The notes: generated from the sequence alone by a model not told the origin. A DNA stretch of 64,000 nt from Lachnospiraceae bacterium (GCA_029054245.1 JAIDFQ010000005.1:104158-168157); one strand, 5' to 3'. Positions 17,435-26,495 are shown, numbered from the stretch's first letter. Translations and numbers: made by a program.

Positions 17435-18868
17435 ATGAACGATGAATTGTTAAATAAGTGCAGGAAAGCAGACACAATCTTTATATATGGAGCTGGTGCA
17501 GCAGCCGATATTTTTTACATTTTTCTGAAGCAGAATCAGATGCAAGACAAGGTAAGCGCTTTTGTAGTTACAAAATCAGATGCAAACCTACCGGATAAAT
17601 TTGGGATCAAAACAGTTACGCTTTCAGAGGTGATTAAGGAGCTGAAAAATACACTTGTAATGGTAGCGGTGCAGAGCTTTACCCAGGGAGAGATTGAGAA
17701 GATATTGCAGGAAAACGGAGTGCCTGATTATTACTGTATTGACACACAAGAGCTGCTGAACGGATTTTATGATGCACTGTACCGTGCGCCAATTGAGGAG
17801 AACAAAATCCTTTTTCAAAACCAGTCCGGTGAAGGCTACGGAGGCAATCCCAAATATATTGCGGAAAAACTGCTGGAATATGATACAGACCAAAAGCTGG
17901 ATCTTGTATGGTCGGTGTTCAGGCACAGAGAGGGGATTCCACGAAGAATCCGGCAGGTTCTCTATGGCAGTGAGGAATACTATAAAGAACTGGCGACAGC
18001 GAAGATCTGGGTGGACAATAGCCGAAAGCCATTTTCGGCGAGAAAGCGCAAGGGGCAGTTTTACGTTCAGGCATGGCATGGCGCAGCGCCGATTAAACGG
18101 GTAGAGGGGGATGTGCAGGATGTGCTCCCGGCATACTACATAGAAGGCGCCAAGAATGATTCGAAGATGGCAGATGTGTTTCTCTCGGGAAGTGAATTTT
18201 ACTCCCGGCTTTACCGCAAATCCTTCTGGTATGATGGCGTGATTTTAAAGTTCGGTCTTCCCAGGCATGATGTATTCTGGAACATGGAAGCAGTCCGCAG
18301 AAAAATATGCGATTTTTATAAAATGGAAGAAAATCACGGAATAGCATTATATGCGCCGACCTTCCGCGACTACCATAACATAAAGTGTTACGATTTGGAC
18401 ATCAATCGAGTGGCAGAGGCGTTGGAAAAGAAATTCCATAAACCTTTCCATATGATGGTCAGCAGGCATCCTGTGAATTATCAGGAATATACTTTTAAAA
18501 AGGATGCGGATTACATTGATGTGGGAGATTATGATGATTTTCAAGAGCTTCTTGCGGCGGCGGATATCTTGATCACAGATTATTCCGGGTGCATGTATGA
18601 TTTCTCATATACCCAAAGGCCTGTTTTTTTGTATCAAAAAGATTATAGTGAATACCAAAGGGACAGGAATTTTTACATACCCATGGAAAAACTGCCGTAT
18701 ATAAAGGCGCATTCTAATGATGAGATGGAAAGAGCCATAGAAGCGTTTGATGGGGAAAGATATGCATCTGAATTGAAAGCGTTCATGGGGACTATGGGGA
18801 ATTATGATGTGGGCAGCGCCTCTGAAAAAGTGGTGCAGTATTTAAAGGAAAATGTCATTTCTTTTTAA
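17435..18868 (+). CDS. Rossmann-domain plus CDP-glycerol glycerophosphotransferase-like protein
   Basis: A 477-residue protein. ATG 17435 is chosen with GGTGG upstream; earlier in-frame starts at 17405 and 17420 have poorer sites. Residues 10-105 are the small Rossmann-like domain (TIFIYGAGAAADIFYIFL, FVVTKSDANLPDKFG). Residues about 120-470 match the TagB/TagF type: AKIWVDNSRKPF, YVQAWHGAAPIKR near 211-223 with the histidine-glycine of the active site, LYAPTFRD, RHPVNY and ILITDYSGCMYDF near 378. These enzymes transfer glycerol phosphate or ribitol phosphate from CDP donors to a growing chain. The tandem cytidylyltransferases at 6.5-7.9 kb could supply the donor. Confidence 0.82.
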   Translation: MNDELLNKCRKADTIFIYGAGAAADIFYIFLKQNQMQDKVSAFVVTKSDANLPDKFGIKTVTLSEVIKELKNTLVMVAVQSFTQGEIEKILQENGVPDYYCIDTQELLNGFYDALYRAPIEENKILFQNQSGEGYGGNPKYIAEKLLEYDTDQKLDLVWSVFRHREGIPRRIRQVLYGSEEYYKELATAKIWVDNSRKPFSARKRKGQFYVQAWHGAAPIKRVEGDVQDVLPAYYIEGAKNDSKMADVFLSGSEFYSRLYRKSFWYDGVILKFGLPRHDVFWNMEAVRRKICDFYKMEENHGIALYAPTFRDYHNIKCYDLDINRVAEALEKKFHKPFHMMVSRHPVNYQEYTFKKDADYIDVGDYDDFQELLAAADILITDYSGCMYDFSYTQRPVFLYQKDYSEYQRDRNFYIPMEKLPYIKAHSNDEMERAIEAFDGERYASELKAFMGTMGNYDVGSASEKVVQYLKENVISF

Positions 18869-18891
18869 GATAGAAGGGATCAGGTTGAGGA

Positions 18892-19755
18892 ATGAAATAT
18901 AAGGCAAGATATATGCATTGGCAGATTGCATACCGTACATCACCCAAAGAGGCGTTTAAGATGGTTCCCAATCCACCATTTGCGTGGGCGGCAGACCCGT
19001 TTCTGACAGAGTATGAGGGAAAGATTTATTTATTTGCAGAATTGTTTTTGTACAGGTCAGAGCGCAATGGCGTGATTGGATACTGTGAGTTTAGGGGCGA
19101 CCATTTTTCGGAATGGAAGGTGGCGATGGACGAACACTGGCACCTTTCCTATCCCAATGTATTTGTCCGCAATGGAAAGTTATATATGTGCCCGGAATCC
19201 TACCAGAAGAAGGAAGTAGGAATCTACGAATTACAGAAGTTCCCCAACCAGTGGAAGCAGGTGGAAACATTGTTTACCAATGTGCAGTATGTGGATACCA
19301 CTTTTCTGGAGTATGAGGATGGACAGTACGTTTTTACCTTCAGACCAACCTTTAAAGGCGATGAGGGGATGCTGCTTTTGTATAGAAGAGAGGCAGACGG
19401 AAAGCTATCCGATCCCATTGAGGTGACAGACGACGTTGGCTGTGCCAGACCAGGCGGCAATCTCATTCAGACGAATGGAAAATTATATCGTGTCTCACAG
19501 GACAGCACACATTTCTATGGAGATGGTATTGTGTTCAGTGAGATTGATGCGCTCTGGCCCACTTACCAGGAGCATGTGGTAAAACGGATGACGCCTGAAA
19601 ACCAGCAAGTGATAACAGGAGAAAAGGTGCTGGGCATGCATACCTATAACAGATGTGGGAAGCTGGAAGTGATTGACGTGCGGTACTATAAGCCTTCTTT
19701 CGGGGAATATTTGGCAGCGAAAAGGACGCATAAGGTGTTTTTAAATAAGTATTGA
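18892..19755 (+). CDS. Beta-propeller protein, GIPC transferase N-terminal-domain-like
   Basis: A 287-residue beta-rich protein built from repeated strand sets: PPFAWAADPFLTEYEGKIYL (29-48), LFAELF, WHLSYPNVFVRNGKLYMCPES, YVDTTFLEYEDGQYVFTF, CARPGGNLIQTNGKLYRVSQD. The A-A-D-P-F and S-Y-P blade starts resemble five-bladed GH43/GH32-type folds and the N-terminal domain of glucosamine inositolphosphorylceramide transferase 1. It stands alone, without a transferase domain. It could be a glycan-binding helper or an enzyme acting on a nucleotide sugar. It begins 23 nt after the preceding gene. The function is unknown. Confidence 0.6.
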   Translation: MKYKARYMHWQIAYRTSPKEAFKMVPNPPFAWAADPFLTEYEGKIYLFAELFLYRSERNGVIGYCEFRGDHFSEWKVAMDEHWHLSYPNVFVRNGKLYMCPESYQKKEVGIYELQKFPNQWKQVETLFTNVQYVDTTFLEYEDGQYVFTFRPTFKGDEGMLLLYRREADGKLSDPIEVTDDVGCARPGGNLIQTNGKLYRVSQDSTHFYGDGIVFSEIDALWPTYQEHVVKRMTPENQQVITGEKVLGMHTYNRCGKLEVIDVRYYKPSFGEYLAAKRTHKVFLNKY

Positions 19756-19778
19756 CGGTCTAAGAGGAGAAGGAGAAG

Positions 19779-20891
19779 ATGGCAGATAAGGAAAAAGTGA
19801 TTCTTTTTGGTAGAGGAATGGTCTATCAGCGCAAAAAGGAAAGAATATTTGAACAATATGAAGTAGTACTCTTTTTTGATAGTTCAGTAGATGCTTCCGG
19901 ACAGCCGATACTGGATGAAGAAACGGGAATATGGGTAGTGAATCCATTCTATGTTTTGAATTATCCGGATTATCCAATTATTCTGTTGTCTTACGCACTA
20001 GGACAGATGAGCAGGCAGTTGCTTGGTCTTGGCATAGAAAGGGAGCGCATCAGGTTCGGCGTTTCCATGGAACCCTTCAATACATTTGAAAAAATGCTGT
20101 TTGGAGACGGAGTGGGAACCCTTTATCTGGACGGCAGGGATGTGATCTACCAGAATGTTCAACATAACCTGAAGTTAGAAACGGATCCTTCTGATTTAGA
20201 AGCAATTACGGGTAAACTCCGTGACACGCTCCTGTATCGGCAGAGTAAGGATATGCTGGTCAACATGCCGCTATGTCCGCTGGATGACACTTATGGGATG
20301 AACCGGGGCACGCCGGTGGACCGGTATTATATTGAGCAGTTTCTAGAAAGCAATCAGTCCCTGATTAAGGGAAGGGTGATGGAGATTGGAGACAGGGAAT
20401 ATACGGTTCGCTATGGAAAGGAAAGGGTGCAGGAGTCTGTCATTCTTCATGTTATGAAGAGCGATCCTTCTGACAACATGATATGTGGGAATTTTGCCAC
20501 GGGAGAGGGAATAGTGGAGGAAAGCATAGACTGCCTGATCTGTACCCAGACACTGCCGTTTATATATGACCTCCATAAGGCGGCAGAAAATATGGTTCGG
20601 GTCTTGAAAAAAGGCGGGACTGCATTAATTACCGTGGGTGGGATTTCACAGATCATCAGTTATGAGAGAACCCATTTTGGGCACTATTGGAGCTTTACGG
20701 ATATGTCGCTGCGGATGCTTTTTGAGGAATTAGAGGATGTGGAGAGCGTCCAGATCGGTACCTATGGAAATGTAAAAACGGCGTCTGCCTTTTTATATGG
20801 CATAAGTTTTGAGGAAATGGAACCGGAAGACTTAGATTATCATGATGTAAATTATCAGTTGATTGTAACAGCAGTCGTCACCAAGAAATAA
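19779..20891 (+). CDS. Rossmann-domain plus methyltransferase-like protein
   Basis: A 370-residue protein with AAGGAG before its ATG. Residues 5-95 carry the small Rossmann-like domain (KVILFGRGMVYQRKKERI, VVLFFDSSVDASG, YPIILLSYALGQMSRQLLGLGI). Residues about 190-365 look like a SAM-dependent methyltransferase: VMEIGDREYTVRYG in the SAM-loop position, CLICTQTLPFIYDLHKAAENMVRVLKKGG as motif IV to VI, then HFGHYWSFTDMSLRML. The glycine-rich loop is not standard (EIGDREY), so activity is uncertain. It sits between the propeller protein and a GT4 gene. Confidence 0.6.
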   Translation: MADKEKVILFGRGMVYQRKKERIFEQYEVVLFFDSSVDASGQPILDEETGIWVVNPFYVLNYPDYPIILLSYALGQMSRQLLGLGIERERIRFGVSMEPFNTFEKMLFGDGVGTLYLDGRDVIYQNVQHNLKLETDPSDLEAITGKLRDTLLYRQSKDMLVNMPLCPLDDTYGMNRGTPVDRYYIEQFLESNQSLIKGRVMEIGDREYTVRYGKERVQESVILHVMKSDPSDNMICGNFATGEGIVEESIDCLICTQTLPFIYDLHKAAENMVRVLKKGGTALITVGGISQIISYERTHFGHYWSFTDMSLRMLFEELEDVESVQIGTYGNVKTASAFLYGISFEEMEPEDLDYHDVNYQLIVTAVVTKK

Positions 20892-20918
20892 GGTGATTGC
20901 AAAGGAGTCTGCATTGCT

Positions 20919-22025
20919 ATGAAGAAAATACTGCATATGACACCGCCAGAGGTAAGCAATGGCGTGTATAGATACATTTTTAATCACATGCCTTTTATAG
21001 ATCAGAGAGAGTATGAGTTTTCCTTTTTGACCAAGTCGGCAGACGAGCTTAGAGATTCAAAGGAATATGAGAGATATCATTTTCCAATCTATCATCTGAA
21101 AAATGTACAGCGTGATGGGCGGCAGGCATTTGAAAAGGAAATCAGGAGCATTCTTGCCAATGGTTTTGATGCCGTGCATCTTCACACAAGCTCCTGGCGG
21201 GGATTTTTGATAGAAGAGATTGCCATGGATATGGGAATTCCCAAGGTCATTGTACATTCCCACAGCTCTGGCATTGATTTTTGCGATGAAGCAGAGCGTG
21301 AGAGGATCTGGAACGATCATACCTATTATAAAGAGTGTTTCACGATGCAGTATGCAACGGATGTGTGTGCCTGCTCCCAGCTTGCGGCGGACTGGCTGTT
21401 CAATTCCCGGATACCCAGAGAAATGATCCGCATTATGCCTAATGCAGTGGATGTAAAAAAGTTTCGTTTCAATAGGAAAGTGCGGGAACAAATGCGAAAA
21501 GAGCTGGGGGTGGAGGACCGTGTTGTTGTGGGAAATGTGGGAAGATACAGCTACACGAAAAATCAGGAATTTCTGGTAAGGGCATTTACGAAAGCATATA
21601 AGAGAAATAAACAGCTATTTTTGATTATGATCGGCGAGGGAGAACGTGCGGAGGATATCAGAAGGCTGGTGGCGCAGTTGGATATGACAGAGCATATCAG
21701 GTGCTTTGGTTGGAGCGACAGGATTCCCGCCTACCTACAGGCGATGGATGGATTCTGCCTCCCCTCCAAATTTGAAGGGCTTCCCATATCAGTGGTGGAA
21801 GCGCAGGCAGCGGGGCTTAAGTGCCTGGTTTCAGATACCGTAACGAGGGAAACGGATTTAACCGGGCTGGTCACATTCCTCCCTTTAGAGGAGCATAAGT
21901 GGGTGGAGGGTATGAGCGGTTTAAAAGCAGACAAGGACAGAGAGTGGATGGATGAAGCCTTCGGTAAAGCAGCTTATAGTATAGAAGCATCAAGCCAAAA
22001 GCTTATGAAATTATATGATTCGTAA
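20919..22025 (+). CDS. GT4 family glycosyltransferase
   Basis: A 368-residue retaining GT-B enzyme. The first half has MKKILHMTPPEVSNGVYRYI, VHLHTSSWRGFLIEEIA and VIVHSHSSGIDF. The second half begins VVVGNVGRYSYTKNQEFL, then LIMIGEGERAEDI, AMDGFCLPSKFEGLPISVVEAQAAG, where the two glutamates of the E(x7)E donor-binding motif fall near 286 and 294. This matches EpsF/CapM-like transferases for exopolysaccharide side chains. AAAGGAG stands 11 nt before the ATG. The donor sugar is not defined. Confidence 0.88.
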   Translation: MKKILHMTPPEVSNGVYRYIFNHMPFIDQREYEFSFLTKSADELRDSKEYERYHFPIYHLKNVQRDGRQAFEKEIRSILANGFDAVHLHTSSWRGFLIEEIAMDMGIPKVIVHSHSSGIDFCDEAERERIWNDHTYYKECFTMQYATDVCACSQLAADWLFNSRIPREMIRIMPNAVDVKKFRFNRKVREQMRKELGVEDRVVVGNVGRYSYTKNQEFLVRAFTKAYKRNKQLFLIMIGEGERAEDIRRLVAQLDMTEHIRCFGWSDRIPAYLQAMDGFCLPSKFEGLPISVVEAQAAGLKCLVSDTVTRETDLTGLVTFLPLEEHKWVEGMSGLKADKDREWMDEAFGKAAYSIEASSQKLMKLYDS

Positions 22026-22080
22026 ATTTTATCTTAACCATTGTCTGGAGCGGAATCATGGATAGAAAGAAGGGGCACAA

Positions 22081-23010
22081 ATGGCAGTCTTTAGAGGAAA
22101 AGAATATGCGAATATAGTTGGATACGGCGCGGCTGGCGGATATTATGAAAAGACCAAAAGGGAGCTTGCCACGATCATGAACCTGGATTATCTTTGTGAC
22201 AGAAAGTGGGAAAACAGCGGTCAGAAAGAGCATGATGGGATTCCGCTGATTCATATGAAAGATTTGAAGAACCTTGATGATGCGCTGGTCATCATATTTG
22301 CATCAGGTCATTGGATGTATGAGGCAATCAAAAGTGATTTAGATGCGCTGGGAATGGAATATGTCCATGTCAATGAAGTGATTGGATGTAACAAAATATT
22401 GGATGGAAAGATGCTGAAGGAGCAATTTCCTGATGGATGTTATGAGGATATGCACGGGAATAAAATTTATTTTGATCAGACCCTTTCAGACAAAATAACA
22501 GTCCTTTTAGGGGGCTCTAATAATCTTTTGAAGATAGGGAAAAATGTGACTGCGGCTAATTTCCTGATTGTGTTTGGCAACAATGGCTCCTGTACAATTG
22601 GAGATAATACAGAAATCATCGGCGCTGAGTTTTATATAGCGCATAGCGGTATAAGGGTAGGAGAAGACTGTCTGTTTTCGACGCAGGTGGTGTTGAGAAC
22701 CCATGATGGACATCACATATTTGATGCCAATACGCATCAACGTATAAATTATCCCAAGGATATAGAAATTGGAAATCATGTCTGGATTGGTTTCAGGGTA
22801 ATGCTGCTGGGAGGAGCCAGAATCGGCACTGGTTCACTGGTAGGCGCTAATGCAGTTACGTCTGGGCAGTTTGGAGAACACAGCGTCATTGTAGGTACGC
22901 CTGCAAAAGTAATCAGAGAAAACGTATGCTGGAGCAGGGATGATACGGAATATTTTAATTGGTCCCGTTTGGAAGAATGCGTATCGAAAGAGGCGCTGAA
23001 ATATTTCTGA
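22081..23010 (+). CDS. Rossmann-domain plus left-handed beta-helix acyltransferase
   Basis: A 309-residue protein. Residues 5-105 are the small Rossmann-like domain (YANIVGYGAAGGYYEKTK, DYLCDRKWENSG, ALVIIFASGHWMYEAI). Residues about 135-290 are hexapeptide repeats of a left-handed beta-helix: LKIGKNVTAANFLIVFGNNG, CTIGDNTEIIGAEFYIAHSG, VGEDCLFSTQVVLRTHDGHHIFD, IEIGNHVWIGFRVMLLGGARIG, GSLVGANAVTSGQF, VIVGTPAKVIRE. The histidine in RTHDGHH is the likely catalytic base. This is the layout of PglD-type sugar acetyltransferases, in which the small N-terminal domain binds the sugar nucleotide. It is the only neighbour whose domain pairing is already known from PglD. Confidence 0.8.
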   Translation: MAVFRGKEYANIVGYGAAGGYYEKTKRELATIMNLDYLCDRKWENSGQKEHDGIPLIHMKDLKNLDDALVIIFASGHWMYEAIKSDLDALGMEYVHVNEVIGCNKILDGKMLKEQFPDGCYEDMHGNKIYFDQTLSDKITVLLGGSNNLLKIGKNVTAANFLIVFGNNGSCTIGDNTEIIGAEFYIAHSGIRVGEDCLFSTQVVLRTHDGHHIFDANTHQRINYPKDIEIGNHVWIGFRVMLLGGARIGTGSLVGANAVTSGQFGEHSVIVGTPAKVIRENVCWSRDDTEYFNWSRLEECVSKEALKYF

Positions 23011-23104
23011 CGGAAGTTGGAAGACAATTATTTTTGTTAAAGGAAAAAATTCCTGCAAGGCAAGGACGCAGGAGCAGAAGAAATGCGAAAAGAGGCGGGG
23101 AAGC

Positions 23105-24154
23105 GTGGATAAGATACAGGTGGCTGTTTATGGCGCCCAGATGGTGGCGGTCAGCGTCTATTATGCAATAAAAACATTATATAAGGATTGTAAAGTAATC
23201 TGTTTCATCGTAAATGATCTTACAGGGAATCCGGTACAAATTGATGGAATCCCTGTTGTACCGTTGGACGAATTTCAGGAAAACCACATAAAAATACTGA
23301 TTGCCACACCGGAAAACCACCATACGTCTATAGTGGAAGCATTGGAGGCAAAAGGTCTGAAAGATTATGTGTGTATGGATTCCCACACAGAAGCAAGGCT
23401 TATGGAGAGATATTATAATAAAACAGGTAGGTTTCAGGCACTGCGTACGTATCCAAAGGGGCAGCAAAAAGCAGATTTGGCTGTATACATGACACGGTTC
23501 CACAAAGACAAACCCTTAAGATCAGATTATCGGGCACAGGACTGGGTTTATCCCATTCAGGCTGGTGCATCTTGCACGGAAATCAGCATCGCTGATGTGC
23601 GTGATGATCAGGGAGACAATATATCTGAAAAAAATGTGAATTACAGCGAACTCTCCGCCCTGTACTGGGTAGGGAAGCATGGAATCGCGGATTACCTTGG
23701 CTTGTTCCATTACCGGCGGATTCTGGACGTGCAGGAGGAGGATCTGTACCGTTTCCCTGAAAATGATGTGGATGTCATACTGCCTTATCCCACCGTCCAT
23801 TATCCGAATATAAGAGAACATCATAAACGTTATTTGAAAGAGCAGGATTGGTGCGCCATGCTTAAGGCTTTGGAGGAGCTTGCGCCTTCTTATGCGGAAG
23901 CTTATCCCTTCCTTTTTGAGGGGCAGTATTTTTACAATTACAATATGCTCATTGCAAAAAAAGAGGTATTTAAGACGTTCTGCGATTGGTTATTCCCGAT
24001 CTTGGCACGCACGGAAGCGTTAAGCGAGCCGAAAGGATGGGAGCGGGCAGACCGTTACATAGGATATCTGGGAGAGAACCTGACCACCCTTTACTTTCTC
24101 TATCATCAGAAGGATTTTAAGATTGCGCATACGGGAAGATGGATGCTTGTGTAA
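23105..24154 (+). CDS. Rossmann-domain plus DUF4422 glycosyltransferase
   Basis: A 349-residue protein with a GTG start at 23105 and a GGCGGGG upstream; no better ATG exists before residue 14. Residues 3-95 form the small Rossmann-like domain (KIQVAVYGAQMVAVSVYYAI, VICFIVNDLTGNPVQ, IKILIATPENHHTSI). Residues about 120-345 match the DUF4422 capsular glycosyltransferase family: LAVYMTRFHKDKPL, IQAGAS, NISEKNVNYSELSALYWVGKH-type block, YLGLFHYRRIL near 199 and VILPYPTVHYPNI. Enzymes of this family are common in capsule loci and use a GT-A fold. Sugar donor unknown. Confidence 0.78.
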   Translation: MDKIQVAVYGAQMVAVSVYYAIKTLYKDCKVICFIVNDLTGNPVQIDGIPVVPLDEFQENHIKILIATPENHHTSIVEALEAKGLKDYVCMDSHTEARLMERYYNKTGRFQALRTYPKGQQKADLAVYMTRFHKDKPLRSDYRAQDWVYPIQAGASCTEISIADVRDDQGDNISEKNVNYSELSALYWVGKHGIADYLGLFHYRRILDVQEEDLYRFPENDVDVILPYPTVHYPNIREHHKRYLKEQDWCAMLKALEELAPSYAEAYPFLFEGQYFYNYNMLIAKKEVFKTFCDWLFPILARTEALSEPKGWERADRYIGYLGENLTTLYFLYHQKDFKIAHTGRWMLV

Positions 24155-24211
24155 GGAGGAAGTGAGATACCCCAATTTGTATAGCAAGCAAAGTGGCAGA
24201 AATGAAAGGAC

Positions 24212-25273
24212 ATGTATTTAAAGATTATGGATTTGAAAAGTATGAATTTATATGAGAGAGAATTAGAATACTTGAAGAGCCAGGACACACTTTGGGAAAA
24301 ATTATCGGGCAGGGCGGTCATGATTTCCGGAGCAACTGGAATGATTGGAAAGTGTCTAATCGACTTGATTATGCTGCGGAATGAAAGTTCACAAGCACCC
24401 ATAAAGGTGATTGCACTCAGCAGGAGCATAGAAAAGGCAAGGGAACGTTTTATGGCTTATATAAACCGTGAAGATTTCCAATATTGTTCTTGCGATGTAA
24501 ATAAGGAAATACCGGAGTGCGGCGAGGTGGATTATATCATACATGCTGCCAGTAACACGCATCCCCTTCAATATGCAGAGGATGCCATAGGGACAATTGC
24601 ATCCAATGTGATTGGAACCAAAAACCTGCTGGATTATGCGGTGGTGCATGGTGTGAAGCATTTTTGCTTCCTTTCTTCGGTGGAGATATACGGTGAAAAT
24701 AAAGGCGATACAGAGAAATTTGATGAAAAATATTTAGGGTATATTGACTGTAATACCCTGCGGGCGGGATACCCAGAGAGCAAACGTCTGGGTGAGGCCC
24801 TGTGCAATGCGTACCATCAGACCCATGGGCTGGCATTTTCAATCCCCAGGCTCAGCAGGGTATATGGTCCAACAATGCTTTCTGGTGATACAAAGGCAAT
24901 TTCACAGTTTATCAAAAAAGCGGCGGCAGGGGAAAATATTATTCTAAAGAGTGAGGGGCAGCAGAAGTTCTCTTATACCTTTGTGACAGATGCTGCAGCG
25001 GGCATTTTATATACCATACGTTTTGGAGAACCGAGGGAGGCATATAATATAGCGGATGAAGAATCGGATATTACACTAAAAGATTTGTCGTCACGTCTTG
25101 CAGAACTGGCAGGCGTACAGGTGATTTTTCAGCTTCCTGATGAAAAGGAACGCAGGGGATATTCTACCGCAACAAAGGCAATGCTGGATTCGGGTAAACT
25201 GAATGCCATTGGATGGAAAGCCAGGGTGCATATGACAGAGGGACTTGCATGCACATTGGAAATGCTTGCATAA
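24212..25273 (+). CDS. NAD-dependent sugar epimerase/dehydratase (extended SDR)
   Basis: A 353-residue extended short-chain dehydrogenase. GATGMIG (40-46) is the NAD-binding loop, DYIIHAASNTHP is the AAS strand, CFLSSVEIYG holds the catalytic serine and YPESK (187-191) gives the tyrosine-lysine pair. RVYGPTMLSGDTKAISQFIKKAA is the substrate-binding segment of sugar-nucleotide enzymes such as dTDP-glucose or UDP-GlcNAc 4,6-dehydratases and C4-epimerases. It is the last gene of the rightward block and is followed by a strong hairpin. It could make the 4-keto sugar used by the aminotransferase at 8.5 kb. The ATG at 24212 has AAAGGA upstream; a later ATG at 24227 is possible. Confidence 0.82.
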   Translation: MYLKIMDLKSMNLYERELEYLKSQDTLWEKLSGRAVMISGATGMIGKCLIDLIMLRNESSQAPIKVIALSRSIEKARERFMAYINREDFQYCSCDVNKEIPECGEVDYIIHAASNTHPLQYAEDAIGTIASNVIGTKNLLDYAVVHGVKHFCFLSSVEIYGENKGDTEKFDEKYLGYIDCNTLRAGYPESKRLGEALCNAYHQTHGLAFSIPRLSRVYGPTMLSGDTKAISQFIKKAAAGENIILKSEGQQKFSYTFVTDAAAGILYTIRFGEPREAYNIADEESDITLKDLSSRLAELAGVQVIFQLPDEKERRGYSTATKAMLDSGKLNAIGWKARVHMTEGLACTLEMLA

Positions 25274-25320
25274 AGCCAGAGGAAGAGAAAGCATGATAAA
25301 GTGTTTCTTAGGATAGATAA

Positions 25321-25357
25321 CAGGCGCGTTGGTTTGAACTTCTACGCGCCTGAAAAT
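25321..25357. terminator. Bidirectional hairpin between epimerase and upp
   Basis: CAGGCGCG at 25321-25328 pairs perfectly with CGCGCCTG at 25345-25352 around a 16-nt loop. It lies between two converging genes. The U-tracts are short on both sides, so it may stop transcription only partly, but the position fits an end for the glycan block and for upp. Confidence 0.65.
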
Positions 25358-25381
25358 GATATATAGAACATAACATGTATC

Positions 25382-26032
25382 TTATTTCGTCCCAAAAATC
25401 CGATCCCCCGCATCCCCAAGTCCCGGGCAGATATAAGCATGTTCATTTAAGCATCTGTCCAGATGCCCCACATAGATCTGAATATCAGGATGCGCCTCGC
25501 GCAATCTCTTAAGCCCCTCGGGAGCTGCAATGATGCACATAAATTTAATATGCTTTCCGCCGTGCTGCTTGATAAAATCAACTGCCTCTGCGCCGGACCC
25601 GCCGGTGGCAAGCATGGGATCTACGACCACAATGGTACGCTGGTCGATGGGTTCAGGCAGTTTGCAGTAATATTCATGAGGTTCGTGTGTTTCTGGATCG
25701 CGGTACAGACCGATATGTCCGACCTTAGCGGAAGGAACAAGGGCAAGGATGCCATTGACCATGCCCAGACCAGCACGGAGGATTGGGACCACAGCCATCT
25801 TTTTACCAGAAATCATGGGCGTCATACAAGTTTCGATAGGCGTTTTGATTTCCACATCTTCCACAGGAAGATCCCGTAGCGCTTCATAGCCCATCAATGT
25901 CGCGATTTCTTCAATTAATTTGCGGAATTCGTTGGTGCCGGTGTTCTCGTCGCGGAGACGGGAAATTTTGTGCTGAATCAGGGGGTGATTCAAAATAAAT
26001 ACATTGTCCATGTCTGCTAAATGTTCCATCAT
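25382..26032 (-). CDS. upp: Uracil phosphoribosyltransferase
   Basis: A 216-residue enzyme that salvages uracil to UMP using [16 protein letters not shown] is the PRPP-binding loop and [16 protein letters not shown] at the C terminus is the uracil-binding signature. [13 protein letters not shown] holds the flexible arm. The length is normal for bacterial Upp. AAAGGT precedes the double ATG. It is the only minus-strand gene between the glycan and flagellar blocks and has its own promoter, so it is a stand-alone housekeeping gene. Confidence 0.97.
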   Translation of the reverse strand: MMEHLADMDNVFILNHPLIQHKISRLRDENTGTNEFRKLIEEIATLMGYEALRDLPVEDVEIKTPIETCMTPMISGKKMAVVPILRAGLGMVNGILALVPSAKVGHIGLYRDPETHEPHEYYCKLPEPIDQRTIVVVDPMLATGGSGAEAVDFIKQHGGKHIKFMCIIAAPEGLKRLREAHPDIQIYVGHLDRCLNEHAYICPGLGDAGDRIFGTK

Positions 26033-26075
26033 TCACCATACCTTTCTTTACTGTAAAGTCTTAGCCTTATGTAAA

Positions 26076-26104
26076 ATTTTAGTGCAACTTAAGGTGTAAG
26101 TCAA
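26076..26104 (-). promoter_or_regulatory. Sigma-A promoter of upp
   Basis: On the minus strand TTGACT (26104-26099) and TAAAAT (26081-26076) are separated by exactly 17 nt, close to sigma-A consensus. The upp start lies 44 nt downstream. The divergent sigma-28 promoter of flgM begins 26 nt away. Confidence 0.7.
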
Positions 26105-26129
26105 CGGTCAAAAAATTTTCACCCTACTC

Positions 26130-26156
26130 TAAAGTCTTTCCAAAATAATCCGATAC
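26130..26156 (+). promoter_or_regulatory. Sigma-28 promoter of the flgM operon
   Basis: TAAA (26130-26133), a 15-nt spacer and TCCGATAC (26149-26156) fit the SigD/FliA pattern TAAA-N15-GCCGATAT in all but two bases. The flgM start codon lies 64 nt downstream of the -10. The same arrangement occurs before flaG and fliC. Confidence 0.8.
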
Positions 26157-26219
26157 AAATAGTGTAACAAATGATTACACGGGAAATGCTTGTAGTAACC
26201 TATGGAAGGAGGAATCCAG

Positions 26220-26495
26220 ATGCGTATAGAAGCATACACACAGGTTCAGAGCCTATACAATACAAAAAAAACAGCAAAGACCCAGCCGCAGAACAAGGCA
26301 GGTGTTTCTGACCAGCTTCAGATATCCGGCATCGGCAAGGATTTACAGAGCGTAAAGCTGGCGCTGGCAGGAAGCAGTGATGTCAGAGAAGACGTGACGG
26401 CGCCGATTAAAGCGAAAATCGATGCAGGAACTTATGAGGTGGATATGGGAAGCTTTGCTGATAAGCTGATGCAGAAATACGAAGAAATGAGGTAG
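26220..26495 (+). CDS. flgM: Anti-sigma-28 factor FlgM
   Basis: A 91-residue protein with AAGGAGG upstream of ATG 26220. The N-terminal third is polar and likely unfolded, and the C-terminal half (VKLALAGSSDVREDVTAPIKAKIDAGTYEVD...DKLMQKYEE) is the sigma-binding helix region of FlgM, with the family R-x-D-K/P-v-x-x-I-K-x-x-I-x-x-G-x-Y pattern. FlgM blocks sigma-28 until it is exported through the finished hook. Its gene is itself read from a sigma-28 promoter, giving a feedback loop. It starts the late-flagellar operon. Confidence 0.9.
   Translation: MRIEAYTQVQSLYNTKKTAKTQPQNKAGVSDQLQISGIGKDLQSVKLALAGSSDVREDVTAPIKAKIDAGTYEVDMGSFADKLMQKYEEMR

Noticed and set aside
22959..23171. Small basic 70-residue protein between the acyltransferase and DUF4422 genes
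   Set aside because: It overlaps both genes out of frame, and its composition is that of a shadow frame.
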